Positions 49,871-57,479 of a stretch of 64,000 nt of DNA are shown piece by piece. A program made the position numbers and the translations under genes. A model generated the notes under the pieces. That model was not told the origin of the DNA and ran no database searches. It saw only the letters and a program-made list of their open reading frames with translations. The first letter of the stretch is position 1. Each line of letters opens with the position of its first letter. The DNA lies in the NCBI RefSeq assembly GCF_019192965.1, contig NZ_JAHTKU010000015.1, positions 62,001 to 126,000 of the forward strand, read 5' to 3'. This stretch comes from Nocardioides daeguensis (GTDB lineage Bacteria > Actinomycetota > Actinomycetes > Propionibacteriales > Nocardioidaceae).

Positions 49871-50973
49871 CGACGCACAGGGGTGCGTCGCCCGACGGCC
49901 ACTGCGACCCGGGCGAGCACGGCCACCACCAGCAGGCCGTAGACCCAGCCGGGGACCGGAGATCCGGTGTCGGCGAGGGCACGGGTCACGACGATGTCGC
50001 CGGCCTGGTCGCGTCCGCCATCCGCCGCGCCGTCCCGCCCACCCGGCGCCTGGCCGGCGGGATCGAGACCGGCGCCGCCGGTGCTGCCGCCGGTGTTCCC
50101 GCCGGTGTTCCCGCCCGTGCTGCCGCCCGTGTTGCCGCCGGTGTTGCCGCCGGTGTTGCCACCGGTGTTCCCGCCGGTGTTCCCGCCCGTGTTGCCGCCG
50201 CGGACCCGCTGGACCCAGGTCGGCTCCTTCGAGCGGTCGACGGCGGGCATCGGGCAGGCGCTGGTGCTGCAGCCGGCACCGACCTCGATCGTGCCGATCA
50301 CCCGCTGGCCGGCGGTGTCCGAGAGGCGGTAGCAGTCGAGGTCGGTCTCGGCGATCGAGCCCAGGACGGGCGGATCCAGCTTGGCGTGCAGCTGGAAGTA
50401 GAACGGCAACGCGACGTACACCAGGCCGGCGCTGCCGACGCTCGGCGCGGTGAAGGGCGCCACCGTGCCGTTGACGTCGGCGATCGTCATCGACCCGGTG
50501 GCCGGAACGGCCTGCAGGGGCGCGGCGAGGTTCTGCACCGCCCGGTTGACGATCAGCGTTCCCCCGCTGCTCGCCACGCCTTCGAGCACGACGTCCGCCG
50601 TCGCGCTGCCACCGAGGCGGTCCACCCGTCCGCTGGGACCGTTGGTCGGCAGGATGCGGATCTTGTCCATCAGCGGGGTGGGCATGACCAGGTCCAGCGA
50701 GGCGGGAACGGCCGGGATGCTCTCCCCTCCGTCGAACCTGGAGGGCACCGTGGCCCGGGCGTTGACGACGAACTTCTGCGGGCCGCCGACGGTCGCGTCG
50801 ATCACGGAGTTCTTGGCCTTGCAGGCGTACTCGACTCCGCTGACGCTGATGTCCTGGTCGGGTCCGAGGTCGGCCTGTGCCGGCAGCGGCGCCCCGAGCA
50901 GCATCAGGGCCGCCACGCCCACCGCCGCCGGAAGTCGCCGGACCATCAGCGGTCGCACCGCACGATCAACCAT
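49867..50973 (-). CDS. Cell-wall protein with LADTG sorting signal, first gene of the mce operon
   Basis: 368 residues from ATG 50973 (GGAGGGG ribosome site). Signal peptide ending PAQA-D (about 35). A DUF6801-like domain (about 36-245) has Cys near its ends (VEYACKAKN, TDLDCYRL) and VVNARATVPSRFDGGESIPAVPA, resembling the secreted protein at 38188. Next a Gly-Gly-Asn-Thr repeat stalk (about 259-300), a linker, then LADTG at 333-337, one helix (about 343-358) and RRTPVRR. That is a complete class E sortase signal. Inferred role: a wall-anchored part of the Mce importer that reaches outward along the stalk. Confidence 0.88.
   Translation of the reverse strand: MVDRAVRPLMVRRLPAAVGVAALMLLGAPLPAQADLGPDQDISVSGVEYACKAKNSVIDATVGGPQKFVVNARATVPSRFDGGESIPAVPASLDLVMPTPLMDKIRILPTNGPSGRVDRLGGSATADVVLEGVASSGGTLIVNRAVQNLAAPLQAVPATGSMTIADVNGTVAPFTAPSVGSAGLVYVALPFYFQLHAKLDPPVLGSIAETDLDCYRLSDTAGQRVIGTIEVGAGCSTSACPMPAVDRSKEPTWVQRVRGGNTGGNTGGNTGGNTGGNTGGNTGGSTGGNTGGNTGGSTGGAGLDPAGQAPGGRDGAADGGRDQAGDIVVTRALADTGSPVPGWVYGLLVVAVLARVAVAVGRRTPVRR
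50073..50199 (-). repeat. 12-base tandem repeat coding for Gly-Gly-Asn/Ser-Thr stalk
   Basis: About ten copies of a 12-base unit (GGCGGNAACACC type) in frame. Synonymous differences between units show it is not a very recent expansion, though slippage could still change its length. Confidence 0.85.
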
Positions 50974-51030
50974 GCGCTCATCCCCTCCCAAGGATCTGGC
51001 TACTGGCGAGTACAAGAAACAACACTGTTT

Positions 51031-51051
51031 ACCGATCTGTCAACCGATCTG
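51031..51051. promoter_or_regulatory. Direct repeat in the mce / two-component divergent region
   Basis: ACCGATCTG occurs twice with a 12-base period (51031-51039, 51043-51051). On the minus strand TTGACA (51043-51038) lies within it and could be the -35 box of the LADTG-mce operon. Tandem spacing of about one helical turn suggests a response-regulator or similar site. Confidence 0.45.
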
Positions 51052-51241
51052 GCGATACCTCTCCGGGAACAGCGGCCGATCGTCCCGCGTGAACCGGGTC
51101 ACAGCCTAGCCGTTGATAAACATCTGCGTTCCTGAATCTGGCGCGGAAAGTGGCGCCGCAGCGCCGTGCTTCGCGCCCCCTCGACGCGACGGGCGGGCGG
51201 CAGTCAGGTTGCTGGCAGGTCGGGCCCGTCACGCTGGTCGC

Positions 51242-51709
51242 GTGTTCGATCTGATCAACGGTCTTCCCATCCATCCCCTCGTCGTCCACGCCGTCGTGGT
51301 GCTGCTGCCGCTCGCCGTGCTCGGCACCATCGCGATCGCGGTACGCCCGGCCTGGCGGGAGCGCTACGGCCCGCTCGTCGTCGTCACCGCCCTCGTCGCC
51401 ACCGTGCTGCTGCCCGTCGCGACCTCGAGCGGCGAGGCGCTCGAGGAGCACGTCGGCGACCCCGGCCAGCACGCCGCCCTGGGCGAGCAGCTCATCTGGT
51501 TCGCCATCCCGCTGCTCCTGCTCTCCGCGGCCCTGACCTGGTTCGGCCGCAGCGGCGACCGGGTCCGCGCGCTGCGGGTGATCGCGGCCCTCGCCGTCGT
51601 GGCCTCCCTGGCCACCGCCGTGCAGGTCTACCGGGTCGGCGACTCCGGCGCCCGCGCGGCCTGGGGCGACCAGGTCGGCACGTCCTCCTCCGGTGGCGAC
51701 GGGGACTGA
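51242..51709 (+). CDS. DUF2231 membrane protein
   Basis: 155 residues from GTG 51242 (VFDLINGLPIHPLVVHAVVVLLPLAVLG). An in-frame ATG at 51113 would add a non-conserved basic head. Four membrane helices; the IHPLVVH motif and Glu/His in LEEHVGDPGQHAALGEQ match DUF2231, a family with possible heme-like histidines and no known function. Seven bases separate it from the response regulator gene, so the three genes 51242-53382 probably form one operon. Confidence 0.85.
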   Translation: MFDLINGLPIHPLVVHAVVVLLPLAVLGTIAIAVRPAWRERYGPLVVVTALVATVLLPVATSSGEALEEHVGDPGQHAALGEQLIWFAIPLLLLSAALTWFGRSGDRVRALRVIAALAVVASLATAVQVYRVGDSGARAAWGDQVGTSSSGGDGD

Positions 51710-51715
51710 GCGAAG

Positions 51716-52387
51716 ATGGTCGTCGTGCTCACCATCGGCGTGTGCGACGACCACCCCGCCATCCGCAAGGTCCTCGTGCGCGGCCTGAGCGCGGCCGGCC
51801 ACACGGTGGTCGTGGCGCACGACGGCCGGGAGGCCGTGACCCGCCTCGGCCCCGACCAGTCGCTCGACGCGATCGTGATGGACATCGGCCTGCCCGACGC
51901 CGACGGCCGCGACGTGGTGCAGGCGCTCCAGTCGGCGGGGCAGCACGCCCCGGTCCTCTTCCTCACCGCGCTCGGCGAGACCCACGACAAGCTCTCCGGC
52001 TTCGCCGCCGGCGGAGCCGACTACGTGGTCAAGCCCTTCGACATCCGCGAGGTGCTCGCCCGGATCGAGGTGCTGGCCCGACGTACGCCGGCCCCCGACT
52101 CCGCGGCGGGCGGACTCCGCCTGGACCCGCTGACCCACGCCGCCCGGACCGACCACGGCGAGGTCCGCCTGACGCCGACGGAGTTCCGGGTCCTGGCGGC
52201 CGTGCTGGCCCGCCGGGGCGAGGTGGTGCGACGGCGGGCGGTCGTCGCCGCCGCCTGGCCCGACGGCGCCATCGTCGCCGAGAACACCCTCGACAGCTTC
52301 GCCCGGCGGGTGCGCGACAAGTTGCGCGCCATCGACGCCCCGGTGACCCTGGAGACGGTGCGCGGCGTGGGGTTCCGGATCCCGTGA
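51716..52387 (+). CDS. OmpR/PhoB-type response regulator
   Basis: 223 residues. Receiver domain 1-120 with CDDH acidic pair near 10-13, phosphoacceptor Asp56 in IVMDIGLPDADG, Thr in FLTALG and Lys in VVKPFD. Winged-helix DNA-binding domain about 135-223 (RLTPTEFRVLAAVLARRGEVV, TVRGVGFRIP). Stop overlaps the histidine kinase start (GTGA 52384-52387), so they are partners. Candidate binder of the direct repeat at 51031-51051. Confidence 0.93.
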   Translation: MVVVLTIGVCDDHPAIRKVLVRGLSAAGHTVVVAHDGREAVTRLGPDQSLDAIVMDIGLPDADGRDVVQALQSAGQHAPVLFLTALGETHDKLSGFAAGGADYVVKPFDIREVLARIEVLARRTPAPDSAAGGLRLDPLTHAARTDHGEVRLTPTEFRVLAAVLARRGEVVRRRAVVAAAWPDGAIVAENTLDSFARRVRDKLRAIDAPVTLETVRGVGFRIP

Positions 52388-53382
52388 CGGTGGCTGGAAG
52401 CCTCCGCCGGCGGCTCGTGCTCGGCGCGGCCGGGCTGGGCGCCGCGGTGGCGCTCGCCCAGGTCGCGGTCGTGCACCTGGTCATCGACAACACCGCCGAC
52501 GAGGCACTCGCCGAGCGGGTCGAGGGCTACACGGTGTGGTCGAGCATCGCCGCCGGCCTGGTCATGGTCCTGCTCGCGGCCGGTCTGGCCGCCTGGGTCG
52601 GCCGGCGGGCGCTCGAGCCGGTCGGGCGGATGGCCCGCACGGCGACCGAGTGGAGCCAGCACGACCTGGACCGGCGCTTCGCCCTGGGCCCGCCGACCGA
52701 CGAGATCCGTGCGCTCGGGGCGACCCTCGACACCCTGCTCGACCGGGTCTCGCAGGTGATCCTCGGCGAGCAGCGACTCACGGCCGAGCTGGCCCACGAG
52801 CTGCGCAGCCCCCTCACCACGATCCGGGCGACGGCGGACCTGGTCGCGATGCGCCCCGACCTCGACGACCAGCTGCGCGAGGACGTCGACGACATCCTCG
52901 CCGCCTGTCACGAGATGGCCGCCACCATGACCGGGCTGCTCCACCTCGCGCGGACCGGACGGGCGCACTCCGACGAGCAGACCGACGTCTCCTCCGCCGT
53001 CGCCGCGGCCTCCAACGGCCCCGGGCACGACCGGATCACCCTGAGCGAGGGCGCCGACCTCGTCCTCGCCGCGCCCGCAGCGCTGGCCGCCCGGGCGATC
53101 GGACCGGTCCTCGACAACGCCACGCGCCTGGCCGACCACGTCGTCGTACGGGCGGTGGCCCGGGCCGGCTGGATCGAGATCGAGATCACCGACGACGGTC
53201 CCGGCGTGCCGTCCGGGATCCGCGAGGTGCTCTTCGAGCCCGGACGCTCCGGAGGCTCGGGCAGCGGGCTCGGCCTGTCGCTCGCGCGCCGGGTGGCCCG
53301 CAGCTTCGGCGGCGACGTCACGCTCGCACCCGCCGTACCGGGCGCGGGGGCCACGTTCCTGGTCCGCCTGCCCGCCGCGTGA
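52384..53382 (+). CDS. Sensor histidine kinase
   Basis: 332 residues. Two membrane helices (about 11-30 and 50-72) enclose only a short external loop, so signals may come from the membrane, possibly via the DUF2231 protein. HAMP-like segment about 73-125. The dimerisation/phosphoacceptor helix has His138 in ELAHELRSPLTTI. The ATPase domain carries DNATRLA (N box), DDGPGVP (G1) and GSGLGLSLARR (G2). Partner of the upstream response regulator. Confidence 0.93.
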   Translation: MTVAGSLRRRLVLGAAGLGAAVALAQVAVVHLVIDNTADEALAERVEGYTVWSSIAAGLVMVLLAAGLAAWVGRRALEPVGRMARTATEWSQHDLDRRFALGPPTDEIRALGATLDTLLDRVSQVILGEQRLTAELAHELRSPLTTIRATADLVAMRPDLDDQLREDVDDILAACHEMAATMTGLLHLARTGRAHSDEQTDVSSAVAAASNGPGHDRITLSEGADLVLAAPAALAARAIGPVLDNATRLADHVVVRAVARAGWIEIEITDDGPGVPSGIREVLFEPGRSGGSGSGLGLSLARRVARSFGGDVTLAPAVPGAGATFLVRLPAA

Positions 53383-53407
53383 CCAGCCAGGGCTGGGGGA
53401 TGCTGGG

Positions 53408-54427
53408 GTGGTGCCCCTGCTCGAGTCCGACCTCCCGCTCGCGGCCGCACCCATGGCGGGCGGCCCCTCCACCCCCGCGCTCGCCGCGGCGGTCACCACC
53501 GCGGGGGGCTTCGCGTTCTGGCCGGCCGGCTACCTCTCGCCCGAGGCGTTCGCCGCCGACCTGGCGCTCGCGCACGCGACGGGTGCGCCCTTCGGGGTGA
53601 ACCTGTTCGTGCCGCAGCCGGGCACGATCCCGCCGGAGGCCTACCGCGCCTACGCGGCCGCGATCCGCCCCGACGCCGAGGCACTGGGCGTCGAGCTCCC
53701 CGCCGAGCCGCGCCACGACGACGACGCGTGGCGGGCGAAGGTCTCCCTCCTGGCGGCCGAGCCGGCGCCGGTGGTGTCGCTGACCTTCGGCCTGCCGGAC
53801 CGCGCCGACATCGCCGCGCTGCGCGCCGCCGGCACCCGGGTCCTGGCGACGGTGACGACGCCCGAGGAGGCCCGAGCGGCCGAGGAGGCCGGCGTCGACG
53901 GCCTCGTCGTGCAGGGTCCGGCCGCCGGCGGACACAGCGGCACCTTCGACCCGCGCCGCACGATCACCGACGCCGCGACCGCGGACGTCGTCCGCACGGT
54001 GTCCGGCGTGACCCGGCTGCCGCTGGTCGCCGCGGGCGGGATCGACGGGCCGGACGCCGTCCGCGACCTGGTGGCGGCCGGCGCGGAGGCGGTCGCCGTC
54101 GGCACCCTGCTGCTGCGGGCGAGCGAGGCCGGCACGACCGCGACCCACCGTGCCGCGCTGAGGGACCCGGCGTTCCCGACCACCGTAGTCACCCACGCCT
54201 TCACGGGGAGGCCGGCGCGGGCGCTGCGCAACGCCTTCGCCGAGCGGCACCATGCGGAGGCGCCGTACGGCTATCCGGAGCTGCACCACCTGACCCGCGA
54301 CCTGCGCCGGGCCGCCGCCCGCACCGGCGACCCGCACCGGCTGCACCTGTGGGCGGGCACGGGCTGGCGCCGCGCCGAGGACCGGCCGGCGGGCGAGATC
54401 GTGCGAGATCTCGCGGCAGCTCTCTAG
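53408..54427 (+). CDS. Nitronate monooxygenase family (FMN TIM barrel)
   Basis: 339 residues. Family blocks: APMAGGPSTPALAAAVTTAGGFAF (split; about 14-37), GVNLFVPQPG, GVDGLVVQGPAAGGHSGTF with the central His, LVAAGGIDG and AVGTLLLRASEAG. Oxidises propionate-3-nitronate or alkyl nitronates, or acts as an NADH:quinone reductase in some members. GTG start 53408. It is 25 bases after the kinase gene and could be read through from it. Stop nearly meets the convergent DinB-like gene. Confidence 0.87.
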   Translation: MVPLLESDLPLAAAPMAGGPSTPALAAAVTTAGGFAFWPAGYLSPEAFAADLALAHATGAPFGVNLFVPQPGTIPPEAYRAYAAAIRPDAEALGVELPAEPRHDDDAWRAKVSLLAAEPAPVVSLTFGLPDRADIAALRAAGTRVLATVTTPEEARAAEEAGVDGLVVQGPAAGGHSGTFDPRRTITDAATADVVRTVSGVTRLPLVAAGGIDGPDAVRDLVAAGAEAVAVGTLLLRASEAGTTATHRAALRDPAFPTTVVTHAFTGRPARALRNAFAERHHAEAPYGYPELHHLTRDLRRAAARTGDPHRLHLWAGTGWRRAEDRPAGEIVRDLAAAL

Positions 54428-54428
54428 G

Positions 54429-54935
54429 TCAGGCCGGGGCGAGCAGACCCTTCACGTACGCCGCCTGCCCGGCGTGCTGCGCACAGTCGTCGACCACGCT
54501 GACCAGCCGCACCCCGAGGGTGACGGGCGGGTCCCACCGGGTGTCGACCACCCGGTCGAGGTCCTCGGGGCTCAGCGCGCCGACGTAGCCGAGGGTGCGG
54601 GCGTGGGTGGCGCGGTAGTAGTCGAGCAGCAGGCCGGCAGGTGCCCGTACCGTGGCGACCTGCTCGCTCGTGTGGCCGTAGCCGATGTCGCGCTGGTCGA
54701 GCGGGAGGGCGAAGCGCTCGGCGTACCCGCCGTCGGTCCAGACCTGTCCGGTCCCCGCGACGTGGGCGACGTGGTCGTCCTGCACCCGGGTCAGGTGCCA
54801 GACCAGCCACGCGATGCTGTTGGCGTCCGGACCGGGGCGCTGGACCAGGAGGGCGTCGTCGGCGCCGTCGAGGACGGACTCGACGACACCGAGCACACGG
54901 GACAACGCGTCGGTCAGCAGGTCGGCAGGTGTCAT
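54429..54935 (-). CDS. DinB / DUF664-like protein
   Basis: 168 residues, predicted four-helix bundle. Probable metal histidines in SIAWLVWHLTRVQDDH, and in DDCAQHAGQAAYVKGL near the end. These proteins are thought to be thiol-dependent transferases or metal-binding stress proteins. Stands alone, convergent with nitronate monooxygenase (one base apart). Upstream lies a 327-base region with a palindromic repeat and a gene remnant. Confidence 0.85.
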   Translation of the reverse strand: MTPADLLTDALSRVLGVVESVLDGADDALLVQRPGPDANSIAWLVWHLTRVQDDHVAHVAGTGQVWTDGGYAERFALPLDQRDIGYGHTSEQVATVRAPAGLLLDYYRATHARTLGYVGALSPEDLDRVVDTRWDPPVTLGVRLVSVVDDCAQHAGQAAYVKGLLAPA

Positions 54936-54960
54936 GGGGCGACGCTACGCCGGGGATTCA

Positions 54961-55023
54961 CCGCACCCCATGCGTTCTGGTCGCGAAACCACGGATTCCA
55001 CGACCAATTCGTATGGGGTGCGG
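54961..55023. repeat. Palindromic repeat, family A copy 2
   Basis: 23-base arms (54961-54983, beginning CCGCACCCCATGCG; 55001-55023) with four mismatches around a 17-base loop resembling that of copy 1 (GAAAC...GATTC). Same family as 22303-22355. It lies upstream of the DinB-like gene and downstream of the gene remnant. Confidence 0.75.
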
Positions 55024-55096
55024 CCCTCACGAGCGGCAGGCCTGCGCCGCGTCCGCCATCCCCACGATGGGCGAACGCGGCGCAGGGGTCTGGGGG

Positions 55097-55210
55097 TCAG
55101 CGCACCCGCTTGGCTGCGCTCACCCGGGTCACCGCGGCGTACGCCGGCCGGGTGCCGGTCACCTGCACGGAGATCCTCTTCCCCCGATCCCGGTTCTTCA
55201 ACCGGTAGAC
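55097..55210 (-). pseudogene. Possible C-terminal remnant of a secreted repeat-domain protein
   Basis: Minus-strand frame ending at TGA 55097-55099 reads VYRLKNRDRGKRISVQVTG then TRPAYAAVTRVSAAKRVR. This pattern (Y.LK..DRGKRI.V.VTGTRP.Y) is typical of the last Ig-like repeat of secreted actinobacterial proteins. No start codon, upstream domain or signal peptide is present; the frame becomes non-conserved before the P450 stop. It may be all that is left of a deleted gene, or chance similarity. Confidence 0.4.
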
Positions 55211-55262
55211 CGCCGTCGTTGTCGTAGGAGAGCGTGACGTGCTGCGGGATCGACCAGCTGGG

Positions 55263-56624
55263 CTACTCGACGAGCGAGGGCTCGGCGACCCGGTCGCTGC
55301 CGGTGAGGACGGGGAGCGCCTCGACGCCGTAGACCGCCGACAGCTTGCGGAAGTCGAGCTCGGAGATGTCCGCGGCCATGGTGAGGTCCGGGAACCGCTC
55401 GGCGAGCATCCGCAGCGCGGTGCGCAGCTCCATCCGGGCCAGCTCGGCGCCGACGCAGCGGTGCATGCCCCAGCCGAAGGCGAGGTGGCGGGTGGGCTCG
55501 CGGGTCGGGTCGAAGGCGTCGAGGCCCGACGCCAGGCGCGGGTCGCGGTTGGCGGCGAGCAGCGAGACGCCGACGGCGTCGCCCTCCTTGATCAGGGTGC
55601 CGCCGATCTCGACGTCCTGCTTGGCGAAGCGCAGGAACGCGAGCTGGACGACGCACAGGTGCCGCAGCAGCTCCTCGACGACCTGGTTGACCTGCTCGGC
55701 GTCCTCCGAGCGCAGCATCTCGCCCGCCTTCGGGGTGGTCGCGATCAGGTAGGCCCCCAGCGCCAGCATCGACGCGGAGGTCTCGTAGCCGCCGAGGAAC
55801 ACGCCGTCGGCGATCCCGCCGAGGGTGACGTCGTCGAGCTCGTCGCCGTGCTCCTTCAGTAGCGCGCCGATCAGACCGTCGCCCGGGTTCGCCCGCTGCT
55901 CACGCACCGCGTTGATGAGGAACTCGCGGGTGTGGGCGGCGGCCCCGAACGCGCCCGCGCCGCCCTCGGTGAGGTCGAAGCGTGCGACGCCGAGCTCGAG
56001 GAACCGGGCCCGGTCGTCGACCGGGAGGCCCAGCAGGTCGCAGATGACGTCGAACGGGACGGCGAAGGCGAACTCCTCCACCATGTCGACCGGCCTGCCG
56101 TCGCGGCCGGCCTCGGCCATCGCGTCCAGGCGCTGCTTCACGATCGCCTCGATGCCGGGCTGCAGCCGGGCGAGGCGGCGCATCGTGAACTCGGGGGTCA
56201 GGTAGCGGCGCAGCGCGGTGTGCAGCGGCGGGTCGGTCATGCCGAGGCCGCCGATCTGCTCCTCGTCGGAACGACCCTCCTGCGACACGAACTGGCCGAG
56301 GTCGTTGGACCACACCTCCGCGCCGCCACCGAGCACCTCGCGCGCCTCGTCGTACCCGCTCACCAGCCACACGCCCTTGCCGAACAGGTCGGCCAGCTTC
56401 TTGACCGGCTCCTCGGCCTGCACGGTCGCGAGCTCGGGCACCGGGTCGAGCCCGTCGCGGCGCAGCGGGAGGGTGAAGGCGTCGGGCAGGAAGCGCAGCT
56501 TGCGCAGGTCGATGCCGTTGCGCATCGTCCGGTTGAGCAGCCAGATGCCGATCCGCTGCTTGGCGGGGCCGAGCACGGGGTCCAGGACCGGCCGCAGCAG
56601 CGAGTCGAAGAGGGGGATGCGCAT
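55263..56624 (-). CDS. Cytochrome P450
   Basis: 453 residues, soluble class I type. Heme Cys390 in FGWGMHRCVG; ExxR as EELLR; I-helix GGYETSAS, with Glu-Thr as the acid-alcohol pair. An N-terminal extension of about 45 residues (MRIPLFDSLLRPVL onward) is longer than in many bacterial P450s. Needs ferredoxin and reductase partners, none adjacent. Substrate unknown; sterol or fatty acid hydroxylation would fit a lipid-importing organism but is inference. Divergent from the HAD/GH65 pair. Confidence 0.93.
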   Translation of the reverse strand: MRIPLFDSLLRPVLDPVLGPAKQRIGIWLLNRTMRNGIDLRKLRFLPDAFTLPLRRDGLDPVPELATVQAEEPVKKLADLFGKGVWLVSGYDEAREVLGGGAEVWSNDLGQFVSQEGRSDEEQIGGLGMTDPPLHTALRRYLTPEFTMRRLARLQPGIEAIVKQRLDAMAEAGRDGRPVDMVEEFAFAVPFDVICDLLGLPVDDRARFLELGVARFDLTEGGAGAFGAAAHTREFLINAVREQRANPGDGLIGALLKEHGDELDDVTLGGIADGVFLGGYETSASMLALGAYLIATTPKAGEMLRSEDAEQVNQVVEELLRHLCVVQLAFLRFAKQDVEIGGTLIKEGDAVGVSLLAANRDPRLASGLDAFDPTREPTRHLAFGWGMHRCVGAELARMELRTALRMLAERFPDLTMAADISELDFRKLSAVYGVEALPVLTGSDRVAEPSLVE

Positions 56625-56720
56625 GGGTGTATTCCATCAGACGAGACGCCTCGACAAATCCGGTGTGGCCCGGATCGCGCCCTGACCCGACCCTGAGGTC
56701 CGTCCCGTTAGCCTGAGTGG

Positions 56721-57479
56721 GTGCCTCGGACGCTGGTGGACTGGGATGCCTGGGATGCGGTGCTCTTCGACCTCGACGGGGTGGTGACACCCACCGCCGC
56801 GGTGCACATGCACGCGTGGTCGGCGATGTTCACCTCCTTCCTGACCGCGCGGTCCGCGGCGGACGGCGTCGCGTACCCGCCGTACACGGAGCAGGACTAC
56901 TTCACCTACGTCGACGGGAAGCCCCGCTACGACGGGGTCCGCTCGTTCGTCGCCTCGCGCGGGATCGCGCTGCCGGAGGGATCGCCGGACGACCCGCCGA
57001 CCGCGGAGACCGTGTGCGGGCTGGGCAACCGGAAGAACGAGTCGTTCAACCAGATCCTCGCCGCGGAGGGGGTCGTGGCCTACCCGGGCTCGGTGGCGCT
57101 GATCGTGGAGCTGCACGAGGCGGGTACGCCGATGGCGGTCGTGTCGTCCTCCCGCAACGCACCCGCGGTCGTCGCCGCGGCCGGACTGAGCGAGTACTTC
57201 ACCACGATCATGCACGGCGGCCTGGCCACCGAGCTGGGCCTGCCGGGCAAGCCGGCGCCCGACACCTTCACCCACGCCGCGCAGGTCCTGGGCGCGACGA
57301 ACGCCCGGTGCGTCGTCCTCGAGGACGCGATCAATGGCGTCGCCGCCGGGCACGCCGGCGGCTTCGGGCTGGTGATCGGCGTCGACCGCGGCGCCGGCGC
57401 CGACGCCCTGCGCGCCGCGGGAGCCGACCTCGTCGTCCGCGACCTCGCGGACCTGGTGCCGGAGGGGGAGCAGGCATGA
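56721..57479 (+). CDS. Beta-phosphoglucomutase family HAD phosphatase
   Basis: 252 residues. HAD motif I FDLDGVVTP (about 16-24) with nucleophile and acid/base Asp, cap domain with HMHAWSAMF and GLGNRKNESF, motif II VVSSSRN, motif III GKPAPDTF and IV VLEDAINGV. Isomerises beta-glucose 1-phosphate to glucose 6-phosphate. It is coupled to a GH65 phosphorylase that would make beta-glucose 1-phosphate (ATGA overlap), so the pair funnels a disaccharide into glycolysis. GTG start 56721 lies six bases after TAGCCT (56709-56714), so it is probably leaderless. Confidence 0.9.
   Translation: MPRTLVDWDAWDAVLFDLDGVVTPTAAVHMHAWSAMFTSFLTARSAADGVAYPPYTEQDYFTYVDGKPRYDGVRSFVASRGIALPEGSPDDPPTAETVCGLGNRKNESFNQILAAEGVVAYPGSVALIVELHEAGTPMAVVSSSRNAPAVVAAAGLSEYFTTIMHGGLATELGLPGKPAPDTFTHAAQVLGATNARCVVLEDAINGVAAGHAGGFGLVIGVDRGAGADALRAAGADLVVRDLADLVPEGEQA

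Larger units (their letters stand above)
54936..55262. other. 327-base gap without an intact gene
   Basis: Holds the family A palindrome (54961-55023) and the putative gene remnant (55097-55210). Nothing else recognisable; a promoter for the DinB-like gene must lie near 54940-54990 and so overlaps the palindrome. Confidence 0.6.

Noticed and set aside
50073..50199. CRISPR-like tandem repeats
   Set aside because: The 12-base units have no spacers and stay in frame as Gly-Gly-Asn-Thr in a surface protein.
50974..51112. KstR-type cholesterol operator in front of mce
   Set aside because: No TAGAAC..GTTCTA-like dyad was found in the divergent region, so steroid control as in mycobacterial mce4 is not supported.
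51113..51241. Extended N-terminus for the DUF2231 protein from ATG 51113
   Set aside because: The added 43 residues are basic and unlike the family, whose conserved part begins at the IHPLVVH region just after GTG 51242.
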